Shown here: piece by piece, positions 24,874-33,933 of the stretch
How the letters are laid out: each line of letters starts with the position of its first letter
How positions within the stretch are numbered: position 1 is the stretch's first letter
Origin: Natronosalvus sp042663485
Lineage (GTDB): Archaea; Halobacteriota; Halobacteria; Halobacteriales; Natrialbaceae
Length of the DNA stretch: 64,000 nucleotides
Direction: 5' to 3' (one strand)
Assembly: GCA_042663485.1 (NCBI GenBank)
Contig: JBHTAF010000001.1
Translations under genes and position numbers: made by a program
The notes under the pieces: generated by a model
Database searches by the model: none
The model's input: only the letters and a program-made list of their open reading frames with translations
Told to the model about the DNA's origin: nothing

Positions 24874-26037
24874 ATGAGTGACTCTTCAGTGGACGAGGAC
24901 ACAGACTTGCGCCTCCATGATCTCGACATCGCTATCGCCCACTGGAGAATCAACGCCTGGGGAGGCGCAGAATACCTTGCAACGATTCTTGCGGATGTCC
25001 TGGACGTGGACCGGATATATACAATCGGGGAACCCAAACCAGATGATCCAAATCCGTATGGAAACGTACAGTTCGTGGACGTGACGGAGGATCTCTCTCC
25101 CCGCCTGCTTCGGAAGGTTCAGGCACACGTAGGTCGACCTTTTGAATACGCTCTCTGGGAAGATGTCGATTGGCGTGAGTACGGATCTCCCGACGTATTG
25201 ATCACGTCGGGGGCGACGACTCGTTCGGTCATTACGCCGGCCGAGACCTTGCATCTGAACTACTGCCACTCACCTCCGCGCTGGTTTTACGACCTATATC
25301 ACGATCGAAAAGACTCCCCGACTGGGGTGCTCGCCAGACCGCTGATTCGATACCTCCGGATGCGCGATCACACGATCGACCCGCGCGTGGACGGCTACTT
25401 CGCAAACAGCCCGATTATCGCTCAGCGCTTACAGAAATACTACAAACGTGATTCGGAGGTGCTGTATCCGCCTGTCGCTGTCGACTCCTACCACGAAGAC
25501 GACGACGACGGGTTCTATCTTCATCTTGGCCGTCTCGACGAGGAGAAAGGCGTTCCGGAGGTGGTCGAAGCGTTCGCGGGGCTCGACCATCAGTTGATAC
25601 TGGCTGGGGGCCGTGGCGACGTCGAAGACTCGGTCGTCGAGAAAATAAAACGAAGTGGGAACCTCGAGTACCGCGGATTCGTCGATGAAGACGAAAAACG
25701 AAATATATTGGCGAACTGTCGAGCTGTCGTATTCAACGGTCGTAATGAAGACTTCGGGATCGTTCCGATCGAAGCGAACGCCAGTGGAAAGGCCGTTCTG
25801 GCGCGTAACGACGGATTCCCGGGAATCTACGTCAAGGACGGTGAGAACGGGTACCGTCATGACGGGACACCGGCAGGGATTCGGGCCTCCGTCGAACGGT
25901 TCGAGTCGACCGGGCTGGACGGTGATCCTCGGTCTGAAGTCGAAACGTTCTCAACCGCTGTGTTCGAGAAGCAACTGAAATCGGCTGTCGTCGATCGGTA
26001 CAAGGCGTTCGTGACGACAGCGAGAGGGAACCACTGA
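24874..26037 (+). CDS. Family 4 glycosyltransferase
   Basis: This 387-residue GT-B enzyme has an N-terminal acceptor domain with INAWGGAEYLATILADVL and SPPRWFYDLYH. The C-terminal GT4 domain shows GRLDEEKGVPEVVEAFAGL for donor binding and the retaining-GT signature NEDFGIVPIEANASGKAVLA. It transfers a sugar within the lipid-linked glycan pathway; the donor is unknown. It lies 50 bp after aglG, and its stop overlaps the next start (TGATG). Confidence 0.92.
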   Translation: MSDSSVDEDTDLRLHDLDIAIAHWRINAWGGAEYLATILADVLDVDRIYTIGEPKPDDPNPYGNVQFVDVTEDLSPRLLRKVQAHVGRPFEYALWEDVDWREYGSPDVLITSGATTRSVITPAETLHLNYCHSPPRWFYDLYHDRKDSPTGVLARPLIRYLRMRDHTIDPRVDGYFANSPIIAQRLQKYYKRDSEVLYPPVAVDSYHEDDDDGFYLHLGRLDEEKGVPEVVEAFAGLDHQLILAGGRGDVEDSVVEKIKRSGNLEYRGFVDEDEKRNILANCRAVVFNGRNEDFGIVPIEANASGKAVLARNDGFPGIYVKDGENGYRHDGTPAGIRASVERFESTGLDGDPRSEVETFSTAVFEKQLKSAVVDRYKAFVTTARGNH

Positions 26038-27551
26038 TGACTGAAACAATTGTACTCGGTCTCGATGGGGCGAACTGGTCGCTACTCAAGCCGTGGCTGG
26101 AAGAGGGGCGCCTTCCGAACATCGAAGCGCTCCGATCCGATGGCGTCTTCGCAGATATGGAAAGCTGTCTCCCTCCGGTCACGTGCCCGAATTGGCGGTG
26201 TTACTCCACGGGAAAAAACCCGGGAAAACTGGGCGTTTTCTGGTGGGAGCGCATCGACACGGACAGGCGAACGCTCACGACGCCCGACTCGCGATCGTTC
26301 AAGAGCGCCAACTACTGGGACTACCTCAACGAGCAGGGCCGAACTGCGGGAATACTCAACCTCCCGATGACGTACCCGCCGTTCGAGGTCGATCGATTTC
26401 TCGTTGCAGGTGGGCCAGGAAGCGAGCAGAACGAGTACGCCTATCCCCCAGATCTGGGTGCGCGACTCGACGACGAGGGATACACGCTCCATCCAGATCG
26501 ACCAGTCACCGCAAAAGGTGATCTCGATGAGGCCGATAACATCGTCGACCTCATCGAACGCCGACTGGAGACGTTTCGCGGCCTTCTCGACGAGGAAGAC
26601 CCGGACGTAGCACACTGTACGGTGTTCTACGTCAACGTTCTCCAACACTTCTTCTGGCGCGGTGAGCCGGCCCGCCTAGCGTGGGAGGTCATCGACGAGC
26701 ATATCGGACGGCTTCGGGAGGAACATCCAGACAGCAACCTTTTCCTGATGTCGGACCACGGTTGCAAGAACGTCGATACGGTGTTTTACGCCAACAGCTG
26801 GCTCGAGGCCGAAGGATACCTAGTTACCGAAAGCGAAACGTCGGATTTTCTCACGAAGTACGGCATCAACAAGAAGCGAATCTCGAAACTGGCCCACAAA
26901 CTCGGCGTCCACGACCTCGTAACGCGGCTGGCACCCGACCGTTTGACGGACTCGATCCCGGAAGACGAGGAAGGGTTCAAACGCGAGCAGAAGCTCGAGA
27001 AGGTAGATTGGGAACGGTCACGGGCCATCGCCAGCGGACAGGGTCTCATCTACGTCATCGATAAGGATCCCGAGACGGTCGATGCCATAATCGACGATCT
27101 GTCCGCACTTACCAACGAGAACGGCGATCCGATCGCTCGAGAGGTGATGCGCAGTGACGAAGCCTATAACGGGTCATACACTGACGAAGCGCCGGACATC
27201 GTCTTCGACCAGCGGCCGGGCGTTCACACGAGTGGAGCGATCGGGTCGAACCCGGTATTCGACGATGTCGGACAGTGGGAAGCCGAGAACGTTCGAACGG
27301 GGCTCTTCCTCGCAAGCGGTCCGGATATCAAGGTATCAGCCGTTGATCGCGACGTGTCGATCACGGACGTCGCTCCGACCGTCCTCCACAGCGTTGGCTG
27401 CGCAGTTCCGACGGACATGGATGGCACGCCACTCCCCCTGTTCGGCGACGACGACTTCGATGAATGTGACCCGTTACCCTTCGAGAGCGTGGATTCGGCG
27501 GGCCGCCAAAGCGTTCAGAACAGACTTGAAGACCTCGGGTATCTGGAATGA
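26037..27551 (+). CDS. Type I phosphodiesterase/nucleotide-pyrophosphatase-like enzyme
   Basis: This 504-residue protein of the alkaline phosphatase superfamily has metal ligands in LGLDGANW at the N-terminus, a candidate Thr nucleophile in PPVTCPNW, and the late SDHGCKN motif. The length and a helical insertion around residues 280-330 fit the phosphodiesterase/pyrophosphatase branch. No signal peptide is visible, so it is probably cytoplasmic. Position inside a glycan operon (1-nt overlap before, 4-nt overlap after) suggests it acts on sugar nucleotides, lipid-phosphate intermediates or phosphate decorations, but this is inference. Confidence 0.85.
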   Translation: MTETIVLGLDGANWSLLKPWLEEGRLPNIEALRSDGVFADMESCLPPVTCPNWRCYSTGKNPGKLGVFWWERIDTDRRTLTTPDSRSFKSANYWDYLNEQGRTAGILNLPMTYPPFEVDRFLVAGGPGSEQNEYAYPPDLGARLDDEGYTLHPDRPVTAKGDLDEADNIVDLIERRLETFRGLLDEEDPDVAHCTVFYVNVLQHFFWRGEPARLAWEVIDEHIGRLREEHPDSNLFLMSDHGCKNVDTVFYANSWLEAEGYLVTESETSDFLTKYGINKKRISKLAHKLGVHDLVTRLAPDRLTDSIPEDEEGFKREQKLEKVDWERSRAIASGQGLIYVIDKDPETVDAIIDDLSALTNENGDPIAREVMRSDEAYNGSYTDEAPDIVFDQRPGVHTSGAIGSNPVFDDVGQWEAENVRTGLFLASGPDIKVSAVDRDVSITDVAPTVLHSVGCAVPTDMDGTPLPLFGDDDFDECDPLPFESVDSAGRQSVQNRLEDLGYLE

Positions 27552-28342
27552 CGGTCTGTCTCACCGGCGACGTCCACCACATGTCGCTCGAGACACGCGA
27601 CCAGGCGTATATGGACCGTACAGAAGTCGAAGCGGCTATTGGCTATGCAGAAATCGCTGCAGCGTATGATATTCCAGTGACGCTATTTGTGACGGGGAAA
27701 GCGGCTGTCGAGGAACCAGAAATGGTGCAAAAACTGGCATCAATGGATAATGTCGAAATTGGAGGACACAACTATTATGCGTTCGACACACTCGTACACA
27801 AGGCATGGCGTGGGTTGACCGGTTCATGGAATGGGCCGCGACAGTTCCAATCGTGGGAAATTCGAAAGACAATCGAGACGTTCGCACAATTGGGTGTTAA
27901 GATCACCACTTGGCGGGATCATGCCTATCGGCATGATGCAAACACTGCTTCGCTACTCACTAAACATGGTATCACCCACTTCTCCGATACTGTCGGCCCT
28001 GATGAATGCGTACGAAAGGAATCAGGGGTCACGATCGTACCAGTAAACACGCCACCTGATCACGAACACATTTATCACGCCTTTCGGACACCGGAATTCG
28101 TCGCTAATGACAGTTTTTCAGGGCCGTTTGGTGAGGAATCTTACGAACCATCAACCTGGTGTAGAAAAGTTTTAATCTCTTTGGAAGAACTGGCTACATC
28201 AGGAAGGGAGGCCACTGTTTTGGCACATCCAGCATGCATGTTGCTCGCCGATTCGTTCACTATCTTCGAACAATTATGTGAACATCTAAGATTAGATGGA
28301 CATGAATCATCCTTCCTGTCCGACATTGAACCAACAATCTGA
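27548..28342 (+). CDS. Polysaccharide deacetylase-family protein
   Basis: This 264-residue NodB-fold (CE4) protein keeps motif 1 as LTGDVHH (catalytic Asp and metal-binding Asp/His region), motif 2 GGHNYYAF, and motif 3 WRDHAYRH with its Arg. Such enzymes remove N- or O-acetyl groups from sugars. It starts within the stop of the phosphodiesterase-like gene (ATGA). From here on, GC content falls sharply although the operon continues, which marks the left side of the AT-rich cassette. The target sugar is unknown. Confidence 0.82.
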   Translation: MTVCLTGDVHHMSLETRDQAYMDRTEVEAAIGYAEIAAAYDIPVTLFVTGKAAVEEPEMVQKLASMDNVEIGGHNYYAFDTLVHKAWRGLTGSWNGPRQFQSWEIRKTIETFAQLGVKITTWRDHAYRHDANTASLLTKHGITHFSDTVGPDECVRKESGVTIVPVNTPPDHEHIYHAFRTPEFVANDSFSGPFGEESYEPSTWCRKVLISLEELATSGREATVLAHPACMLLADSFTIFEQLCEHLRLDGHESSFLSDIEPTI

Positions 28343-28344
28343 AA

Positions 28345-29415
28345 ATGAATTTTAATGTTATTTATTATGTGCCGACAATTCCTGATGTATGGAGCACAGA
28401 CAGATACCAGCACGCTTTGGCATTAATCGAACGAGCTGACAACTCATTACTTATTGGAAACAATCCACCACCATCTGTATTACAGACTAAAGCATCAAAA
28501 ACAGTAATCCTTGATTCAAGCGGCGTACTCGCGAAAGCCAGTCAAGCGGCCGATATTGTTCGCAAAGAGATTAGGCCAGATGGGATATACGTGACTTCAT
28601 ATCATTACGAAGCAGCGCTGAGTGGCTTGTTAGCGCATTATAGAGGTATAACCTGGGTTCCAGATGTTTACGAGACACCAGCCCAATACCGACTAAACAA
28701 TCCAAGATCCTATCATCAAGTTACTTCTCGGGGGCTCGAGGCAATGCTAAATAGAGCAGAGCGTACTATTCATTCGTTCCATCCGAAAACGCCATATCAA
28801 TATGGATCAGATCGGCATTTTCTCACGAATGGTGCCCCTGTGTCGCAAATTGATCCATCGTACTTGATCAGTGACAGCCTATCAATAGTTTGGGTCGGAA
28901 GTCCTCGAATAGACCGCGGTGGCGAAATTCTGGTTAAGGCAGTTTCTCAACTTAATAGTGAATTCGAAGTAGAGGTCTATGGTAAAATAGATCAGCGGCT
29001 CATATCATTGGCAAAACAATATGGGGTTCAAAAGCAAATTCATCAGCACGGTTGGGTAACTCATAACGAGGCGCTTCAAGCGATCAATAGAGCAGATGTC
29101 GGCTTCGCAGTCTTGCCGCCCAGAACTGACTGGCTGTACGCCCCAGCAATCAAAATCGGTGAATATCTTGCGTGTGGAACAATTCCACTTGTTTCTGACT
29201 TTCCAGGCAGCCGATACATTGCTGGAAATGCCGGAGTATACGTAGAGCCATCAGGTGACTCTGTCGCAAAAGCCTTAATTGAACTTGATAAGTTATCGAC
29301 TGATGAACGTCTCGACCGAATGCGACGGGCTCGCCACCGTGGAGAAACCATTTCGTGGGAATCAATCCGATCCTCGTTCGCTAATCACATCGGTCTTAAC
29401 GGCACCAATAGTTAG
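28345..29415 (+). CDS. Family 4 glycosyltransferase, AT-rich
   Basis: This 356-residue protein has a GT-B fold. The C-terminal half has SIVWVGSPRIDRGGEILVKAV and the donor-site segment KIGEYLACGTIPLVSDFPG. It has an N-terminal acceptor domain without a membrane helix. It starts 2 bp after the deacetylase stop. Codon use is AT-rich (frequent ATT, AAT, GAA), unlike aglG upstream, which supports foreign origin. Donor and acceptor are unknown. Confidence 0.85.
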   Translation: MNFNVIYYVPTIPDVWSTDRYQHALALIERADNSLLIGNNPPPSVLQTKASKTVILDSSGVLAKASQAADIVRKEIRPDGIYVTSYHYEAALSGLLAHYRGITWVPDVYETPAQYRLNNPRSYHQVTSRGLEAMLNRAERTIHSFHPKTPYQYGSDRHFLTNGAPVSQIDPSYLISDSLSIVWVGSPRIDRGGEILVKAVSQLNSEFEVEVYGKIDQRLISLAKQYGVQKQIHQHGWVTHNEALQAINRADVGFAVLPPRTDWLYAPAIKIGEYLACGTIPLVSDFPGSRYIAGNAGVYVEPSGDSVAKALIELDKLSTDERLDRMRRARHRGETISWESIRSSFANHIGLNGTNS

Positions 29416-29616
29416 ATAGTCCGAGAAGCAGAAAATCAGAAAAGGTATTTTCGATTAGTATTTATAGTATTAGGATTTAAGATTCCAATATCACAAATAA
29501 ATACCAAAAGGATATTAGATCATAATTTTCTTATTTAAAATAACACTCTTTACTAGGTGAAATTCGAATCGAATAGCATAACCGGCAACAATCTGAAGGT
29601 AGGGATATAGATTTCG

Positions 29617-31155
29617 ATGGGGTCTGATACCGATCAAGCAGTCCGAAATATTTTTAAAGGGGCAGGGTTAGTCTACTCCGGTCTTGTTTTGGAGATGTTG
29701 TTTGCATTTGTAGCACAAGTACTAGCTGCGAGATACCTTTCAGTCGGCGGCTTTGGGGGCATTACCACAGGCACCGCGATACTCAATATCGGTGCAATTT
29801 TTGGTAGCGTCGGACTAGGGAGAGGACTCACTAGATATCTTCCCCGCCAGAATGACGTGGATAGACGCTCATCTGCCCAGGTAGCGCTTTTTATAACTGC
29901 TCCAGTATCGATTATATTGGGACTTCTGGTGGCATTCAACGCGGAAGTGATCGCGACCCAGATATTCGGTGATCCAACGGTAATAGTGAGTGTGCAAATT
30001 TTTGGTGCGACGATCCCGTTTGCGGCATTGTTGACGGTCGGAATTGGTGGAATTCGAGGGCAACAACGTGCCCGAGAGCATGTCTACATCGAAAACATCC
30101 TTCGTCCGACACTCCGATTCGGATTGATCATCGCTGCCGTCCTATATGGACTCGGACAAGCAGCCTTTGCAAGCGCATATGCGATTCCGTATGCCATCGG
30201 TGCAGTGGTTGCACTCTACTATTTCCTCACTGCAGTCCCCGGTAGCTTGTCGACGTTTATCATTAATCGCGGTCAAGCAGAAGAACTCCTCAGGTTTTCG
30301 CTTCCATTTACGATTACAAGCGCTACGTCGTTCATCTACCGGAGTTCAGATATATTCCTCGTGTTATATTTTCTTAACAGTACCGCTGTCGGGATTTACG
30401 GGGTTGCGTATGCCGCTGCCCAACTTGTGTCGATTGTATCGACAGCATTTAATTACCTCGGAGAACCGGTAGCCAGTAAAGTCGAATCAAATAGTGGACT
30501 AACAGATATGTTCAGAGTCCATCAATCTATTCTTAGATGGTCACTGATTGCGAGCGTCCCTATTATTGTCCCCTTTGTTTTCTTCCCAGTAGAGTTTATT
30601 AGTACCGTCTACCGGGCAGAGTATGCATCGGGGGCATCCACATTATTGATATTAACAATAGGATTTGGGATACATAATGTCCTTAGTACGAAAGCGAACA
30701 TCCTGAGTGCGCTCGGAAAATCGACCGAACTCGCGGTAAATAATACGTTAGCGGCAGTTACCAATATCGGGCTCAACATTCTATTGATCCCGTCATGGGG
30801 TATCGTCGGCGCTGCTGTGGCGACAGTTGTTGCCTATCTCCTTCGTGATCTAATGATGATCCTCGAAGTTTGGTATCATACCGGCCAAACCGGGTTCTCA
30901 AGAGCAACGATCACACCGGGTTTGATTGCGCTCCCATTATTTGGGATTGCAGCACTCATCTCGCCAATAATTCCAAAAACAGTGCCCTGGATTATCGCCT
31001 TTACGGCGCTTTTCAGCGTCAGTTATCTGGTTGCAGTGGTGGTTGGTAGTGGACTGACAGCAGAAGACGTGATGCTCATTCGCTCTTTGCAAGAACAGTA
31101 CGGCCTCGAATCCCAACGATTAGATGCGGTGTTGGATCAATACTCTCGAGATTAA
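29617..31155 (+). CDS. Wzx/AglR-type polysaccharide flippase
   Basis: This 512-residue membrane protein has about 14 predicted helices and an N-terminus typical of haloarchaeal RfbX/Wzx flippases (SDTDQAVRNIFKGAGLVYSG, then VAQVLAARYLSVGGFG). It would move the lipid-linked glycan across the membrane before AglB transfer. A 200-bp AT-rich gap precedes it. A broken homologue of its N-terminus lies on the minus strand at 33820-33929, which suggests replacement of one flippase by another. The C-terminal 40 residues are soluble (LIRSLQEQYGLESQRLDAVL). Confidence 0.9.
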   Translation: MGSDTDQAVRNIFKGAGLVYSGLVLEMLFAFVAQVLAARYLSVGGFGGITTGTAILNIGAIFGSVGLGRGLTRYLPRQNDVDRRSSAQVALFITAPVSIILGLLVAFNAEVIATQIFGDPTVIVSVQIFGATIPFAALLTVGIGGIRGQQRAREHVYIENILRPTLRFGLIIAAVLYGLGQAAFASAYAIPYAIGAVVALYYFLTAVPGSLSTFIINRGQAEELLRFSLPFTITSATSFIYRSSDIFLVLYFLNSTAVGIYGVAYAAAQLVSIVSTAFNYLGEPVASKVESNSGLTDMFRVHQSILRWSLIASVPIIVPFVFFPVEFISTVYRAEYASGASTLLILTIGFGIHNVLSTKANILSALGKSTELAVNNTLAAVTNIGLNILLIPSWGIVGAAVATVVAYLLRDLMMILEVWYHTGQTGFSRATITPGLIALPLFGIAALISPIIPKTVPWIIAFTALFSVSYLVAVVVGSGLTAEDVMLIRSLQEQYGLESQRLDAVLDQYSRD

Positions 31156-31207
31156 TAGCGAATTTGGCACCGATACCTCTATCAATATATCTACTGAATT
31201 CTAGCCA

Positions 31208-32107
31208 ATGAGTATTCGCATCCCGTTGAGACAGCATTTGAGGGACACTAGACAAGAACTGTCTAACTTTTATTCGAGTCCGGCATGGTGGTGGAACCAG
31301 ACCAAAAAATCAGTATTATTCCCGATCCATCGTGTCGCAACACGAACGGGCCAGTACACTCGCGTCGTAGAGGAAGACTGGGATATCTTACTTATTTTAG
31401 ACGGATGTCGTGAAGATCTCTTTCGAGAAGTGGCCGATATTGAACAGTTCGACGAATACAGAGCAATAAATAGCGGGGCAAGCGCGACAAAGGAGTGGGT
31501 TGTTAGGCAATTCTATAAAGGAGCCTTTACTGACACGATATATCTCACTGGTAACGCCGTCGTTTCGGAATATATTCAGGCCGCGTTCTACCAATTCGAA
31601 GATGTCTGGCGAGATGCATACGATGACGAACGACGACTTATTCCACCGGAGCCTTTAGCTGAGCGAGCACGTATCGTCCGAAAAGAGTATCCTCGGAAAC
31701 GGCTCATCGTGCATTTCAGCCAACCCCATTATCCATTTATCAACTATCCCGAATTGCAATATCACAGTAAGGCAGATGGACCGAGCAATGTATGGCACGC
31801 ACTTCGACGCGGCTACGTTAACGAACAAACTGTCTGGAACGCCTATGCCGACAATTTGAGAACTGTTTTAAATGTTGCCGAAGCGCTTGCAGAGGACCTC
31901 GGCGGTCGCGTTGTTATGACTTCAGATCACGGTAATCTCTTTGGGGAACGCATTTTCCCGTTTCCTCTTCGGGAATGGGGACATCCACCTGGACTCGCTC
32001 ATCCAAACCTCCGAACTGTTCCGTGGGCGGTTCTTAGTGGGGAGTCAACGTCTACGATTGATAACCGAGATATAACTGAGCAGCTTGAAGCATTGGGATA
32101 TCTGTAG
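31208..32107 (+). CDS. Sulfatase-like alkaline-phosphatase-superfamily protein
   Basis: This 299-residue protein has core motifs of the sulfatase/phosphatase fold: a first metal-binding Asp in DILLILDGCRED, a candidate Ser/Thr nucleophile in NSGASATKEW, HFSQPHYPF and the late MTSDHGNLFGE. It lacks the C-x-P/S-x-R formylglycine motif of true sulfatases. Phosphoryl- or sulfo-group transfer or hydrolysis on the glycan is possible. It is 52 bp downstream of the flippase on the same strand, AT-rich, and followed by a T-run that may end the operon. Confidence 0.78.
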   Translation: MSIRIPLRQHLRDTRQELSNFYSSPAWWWNQTKKSVLFPIHRVATRTGQYTRVVEEDWDILLILDGCREDLFREVADIEQFDEYRAINSGASATKEWVVRQFYKGAFTDTIYLTGNAVVSEYIQAAFYQFEDVWRDAYDDERRLIPPEPLAERARIVRKEYPRKRLIVHFSQPHYPFINYPELQYHSKADGPSNVWHALRRGYVNEQTVWNAYADNLRTVLNVAEALAEDLGGRVVMTSDHGNLFGERIFPFPLREWGHPPGLAHPNLRTVPWAVLSGESTSTIDNRDITEQLEALGYL

Positions 32108-32128
32108 CATTAATAATTAATTCAAATG

Positions 32129-32135
32129 TTTTTTA
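32129..32135 (+). terminator. Poly-T terminator candidate
   Basis: A run of seven T within AT-rich sequence lies about 20 bp after the sulfatase-like gene, between convergent genes. This is the typical form of an archaeal intrinsic terminator. Confidence 0.4.
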
Positions 32136-32301
32136 TTATTAGTGAATCTACATGAGATCATTGGCGAGAGGAGTCATCTACAATTATAACATTCCATGAA
32201 AGCATATACTCAGTGAAGTACGTTCGCGGGCAAATCGTTACGCTGTATCATAAATGGAAGTTGCGATTATAGTGCATTGACGCCTGCAGTATCTTCACAT
32301 C

Positions 32302-33615
32302 TCATCGGAGGATATAGAGCGGACGACTGTCATCTTCTGGAGTTCCAATTCGTTCGAACTCACTTAGACATGAATATTCGATCAGAAACTCAGCGAATTC
32401 GTCCTCTGCCAACTGCTTGTAGGCGCTCTCCATTTGCGGCGACCCTCTTGCGTGAGACTGGAAAACTAGCTCATCCATTTTTAGGTTTGCGAGTAAGTCC
32501 AACAGTTCATTGTATGTGTCCTCTGTTTTCAGAAAATGATGGAAAATATTCAGTGCAAGAACGACGGTAAAGTCCCTGCCCACTTCGTAATCGAAAATTG
32601 ATTCTTCTGCCACTTCAAATTCATATCCGTTGGCATTCCTGATATTCCGTAGGAAGTATGCTCGTGTTGGGATATGCTCAACCGCAATGCAGTCGAATCC
32701 TAAGTCTTCAAATCGGTGAGCAAAATACCCGCCGACGTTTGCGCCGATATCGAGCATTGTCCCATCATCTGATTTTAAATTATTCTGGATCATCTCAAAG
32801 CGCGCTCCCGAGTCGTGTGAATGGGGGATATCATGAAGATCAGGATGAAGAAGCTCATTGTAGCTTTTCCCATTCATCTCCCTTTTTAGGTACTCAAGCA
32901 GTTCGTTTCGGAATCGAACCCATTGGTTGTGCCGGACCAGAATTCGAACGGGTACACTATCCAGTGAAAGAATTTTGGCGATAGATAGACGATGTCGTCC
33001 GTTGTTGAATAGAAGTCGGCCGTCGTGACCGACGTTTACCGTTATCTCGTCATACTGTCTCTGACTTTCCGAGACATTCATATCAAGAGGATGAGTGTGG
33101 TTGTTTGCTATAAGATTTTGCTGGGATTTAAAACCCTCATCTCGAATCCGGTTGAAGAGATCGTCAATTTGTTTACATCGTGCAATCCACTCCTCTCTTG
33201 TTTCACAGCCCCTGTTTGGGTTTCCTGATTCAATTTCCTTGACCACTCGCTGAAACCACGGAGTCTCTTCCCAGTCGTATCCATCTACATACCGTTGCTC
33301 AAATGATTGGTACACATCAGTTTGCTTGAATGGTCGGCGGTACGTATCCCAGTCCCCTCCAACGACTTTGCCATCATCGCTCCACGGATCAAACGGATTC
33401 CCTTTCGGAAAGCCCATGTGCTCAATACGGGCTGGATCAACCTCAACAATCTTGAGAGGGTCGATAGATTCATCGAGAGAATTGAACCGTGCCGCTGTCT
33501 TGAATTTATAAAGTCGTATCTGTCGATAGACCTTCCGAATATCAGACTCTGCCCTCGGCGAGAGCCTCATAATTGGCTTGACGATTAGCTTAATCGGAGC
33601 TAGGAGGTCGGCCAT
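32302..33615 (-). CDS. ParB-like domain fused to SAM methyltransferase
   Basis: This 437-residue protein combines two modules. Residues about 150-225 hold a ParB/sulfiredoxin-like motif (DGRLLFNNGRHRLSIAK followed by VPVRILVRH), found in several cell-surface polysaccharide proteins. Residues about 285-430 form a class I methyltransferase with TMLDIGANVGGYFAHRF for SAM binding and VVLALNIFHHFL. The ATG at 33615 starts MADLLAPIKLI. It is the only minus-strand gene of the AT-rich segment, probably alone under its own promoter. A glycan O-methylation or cofactor role is inferred. Confidence 0.75.
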   Translation of the reverse strand: MADLLAPIKLIVKPIMRLSPRAESDIRKVYRQIRLYKFKTAARFNSLDESIDPLKIVEVDPARIEHMGFPKGNPFDPWSDDGKVVGGDWDTYRRPFKQTDVYQSFEQRYVDGYDWEETPWFQRVVKEIESGNPNRGCETREEWIARCKQIDDLFNRIRDEGFKSQQNLIANNHTHPLDMNVSESQRQYDEITVNVGHDGRLLFNNGRHRLSIAKILSLDSVPVRILVRHNQWVRFRNELLEYLKREMNGKSYNELLHPDLHDIPHSHDSGARFEMIQNNLKSDDGTMLDIGANVGGYFAHRFEDLGFDCIAVEHIPTRAYFLRNIRNANGYEFEVAEESIFDYEVGRDFTVVLALNIFHHFLKTEDTYNELLDLLANLKMDELVFQSHARGSPQMESAYKQLAEDEFAEFLIEYSCLSEFERIGTPEDDSRPLYILR

Positions 33616-33819
33616 AGTGGCTATTGGCCCCGTCACGTTCAAAAAAGTTTTCGAGTTTTTTAAAAAAGCCGTCCAAATGGTAAACCAACCAGCAATTCAT
33701 CTCGTTCTGGATGGCTATCCGGCCAGAGCATAGATACGGACCATTAGAAAAACATCGATAAATTACATCGCCGTTTTCGCGACCTGAGTTTGGATTTATT
33801 AAACTAAAGACATTCCAAT

Positions 33820-33929
33820 CGAGCCCCTGAACAATAAATTCGATAGATAATCAACTCGAGGAACAGCCCAATGTAGATGACACTCGCACCTTTGACCACG
33901 TCTCGAATTGCTTGGTCACTATCGCTCAT
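33820..33929 (-). pseudogene. Frameshifted 5' remnant of a flippase gene
   Basis: On the minus strand an ATG at 33929 opens MSDSDQAIRDVVKGASVIY, about 15 of 26 residues identical with the N-terminus of the flippase at 29617. A tandem duplication of TATC (GATAGATA on the plus strand, 33842-33849) shifts the frame. Removing one copy restores LELIIEFIVQGL, which aligns with LEMLFAFVAQVL of the intact flippase. Similarity ends near 33820. The remnant starts 4 bp after the stop of the upstream glycosyltransferase, so it was once the next gene of that operon. Confidence 0.8.
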
Positions 33930-33933
33930 CTGG

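Noticed and set aside
33616..33803. Continued open frame after the flippase remnant on the minus strand
   Set aside because: It stays open for many codons, but the residues no longer match a flippase, so it is treated as sequence beyond the junction.
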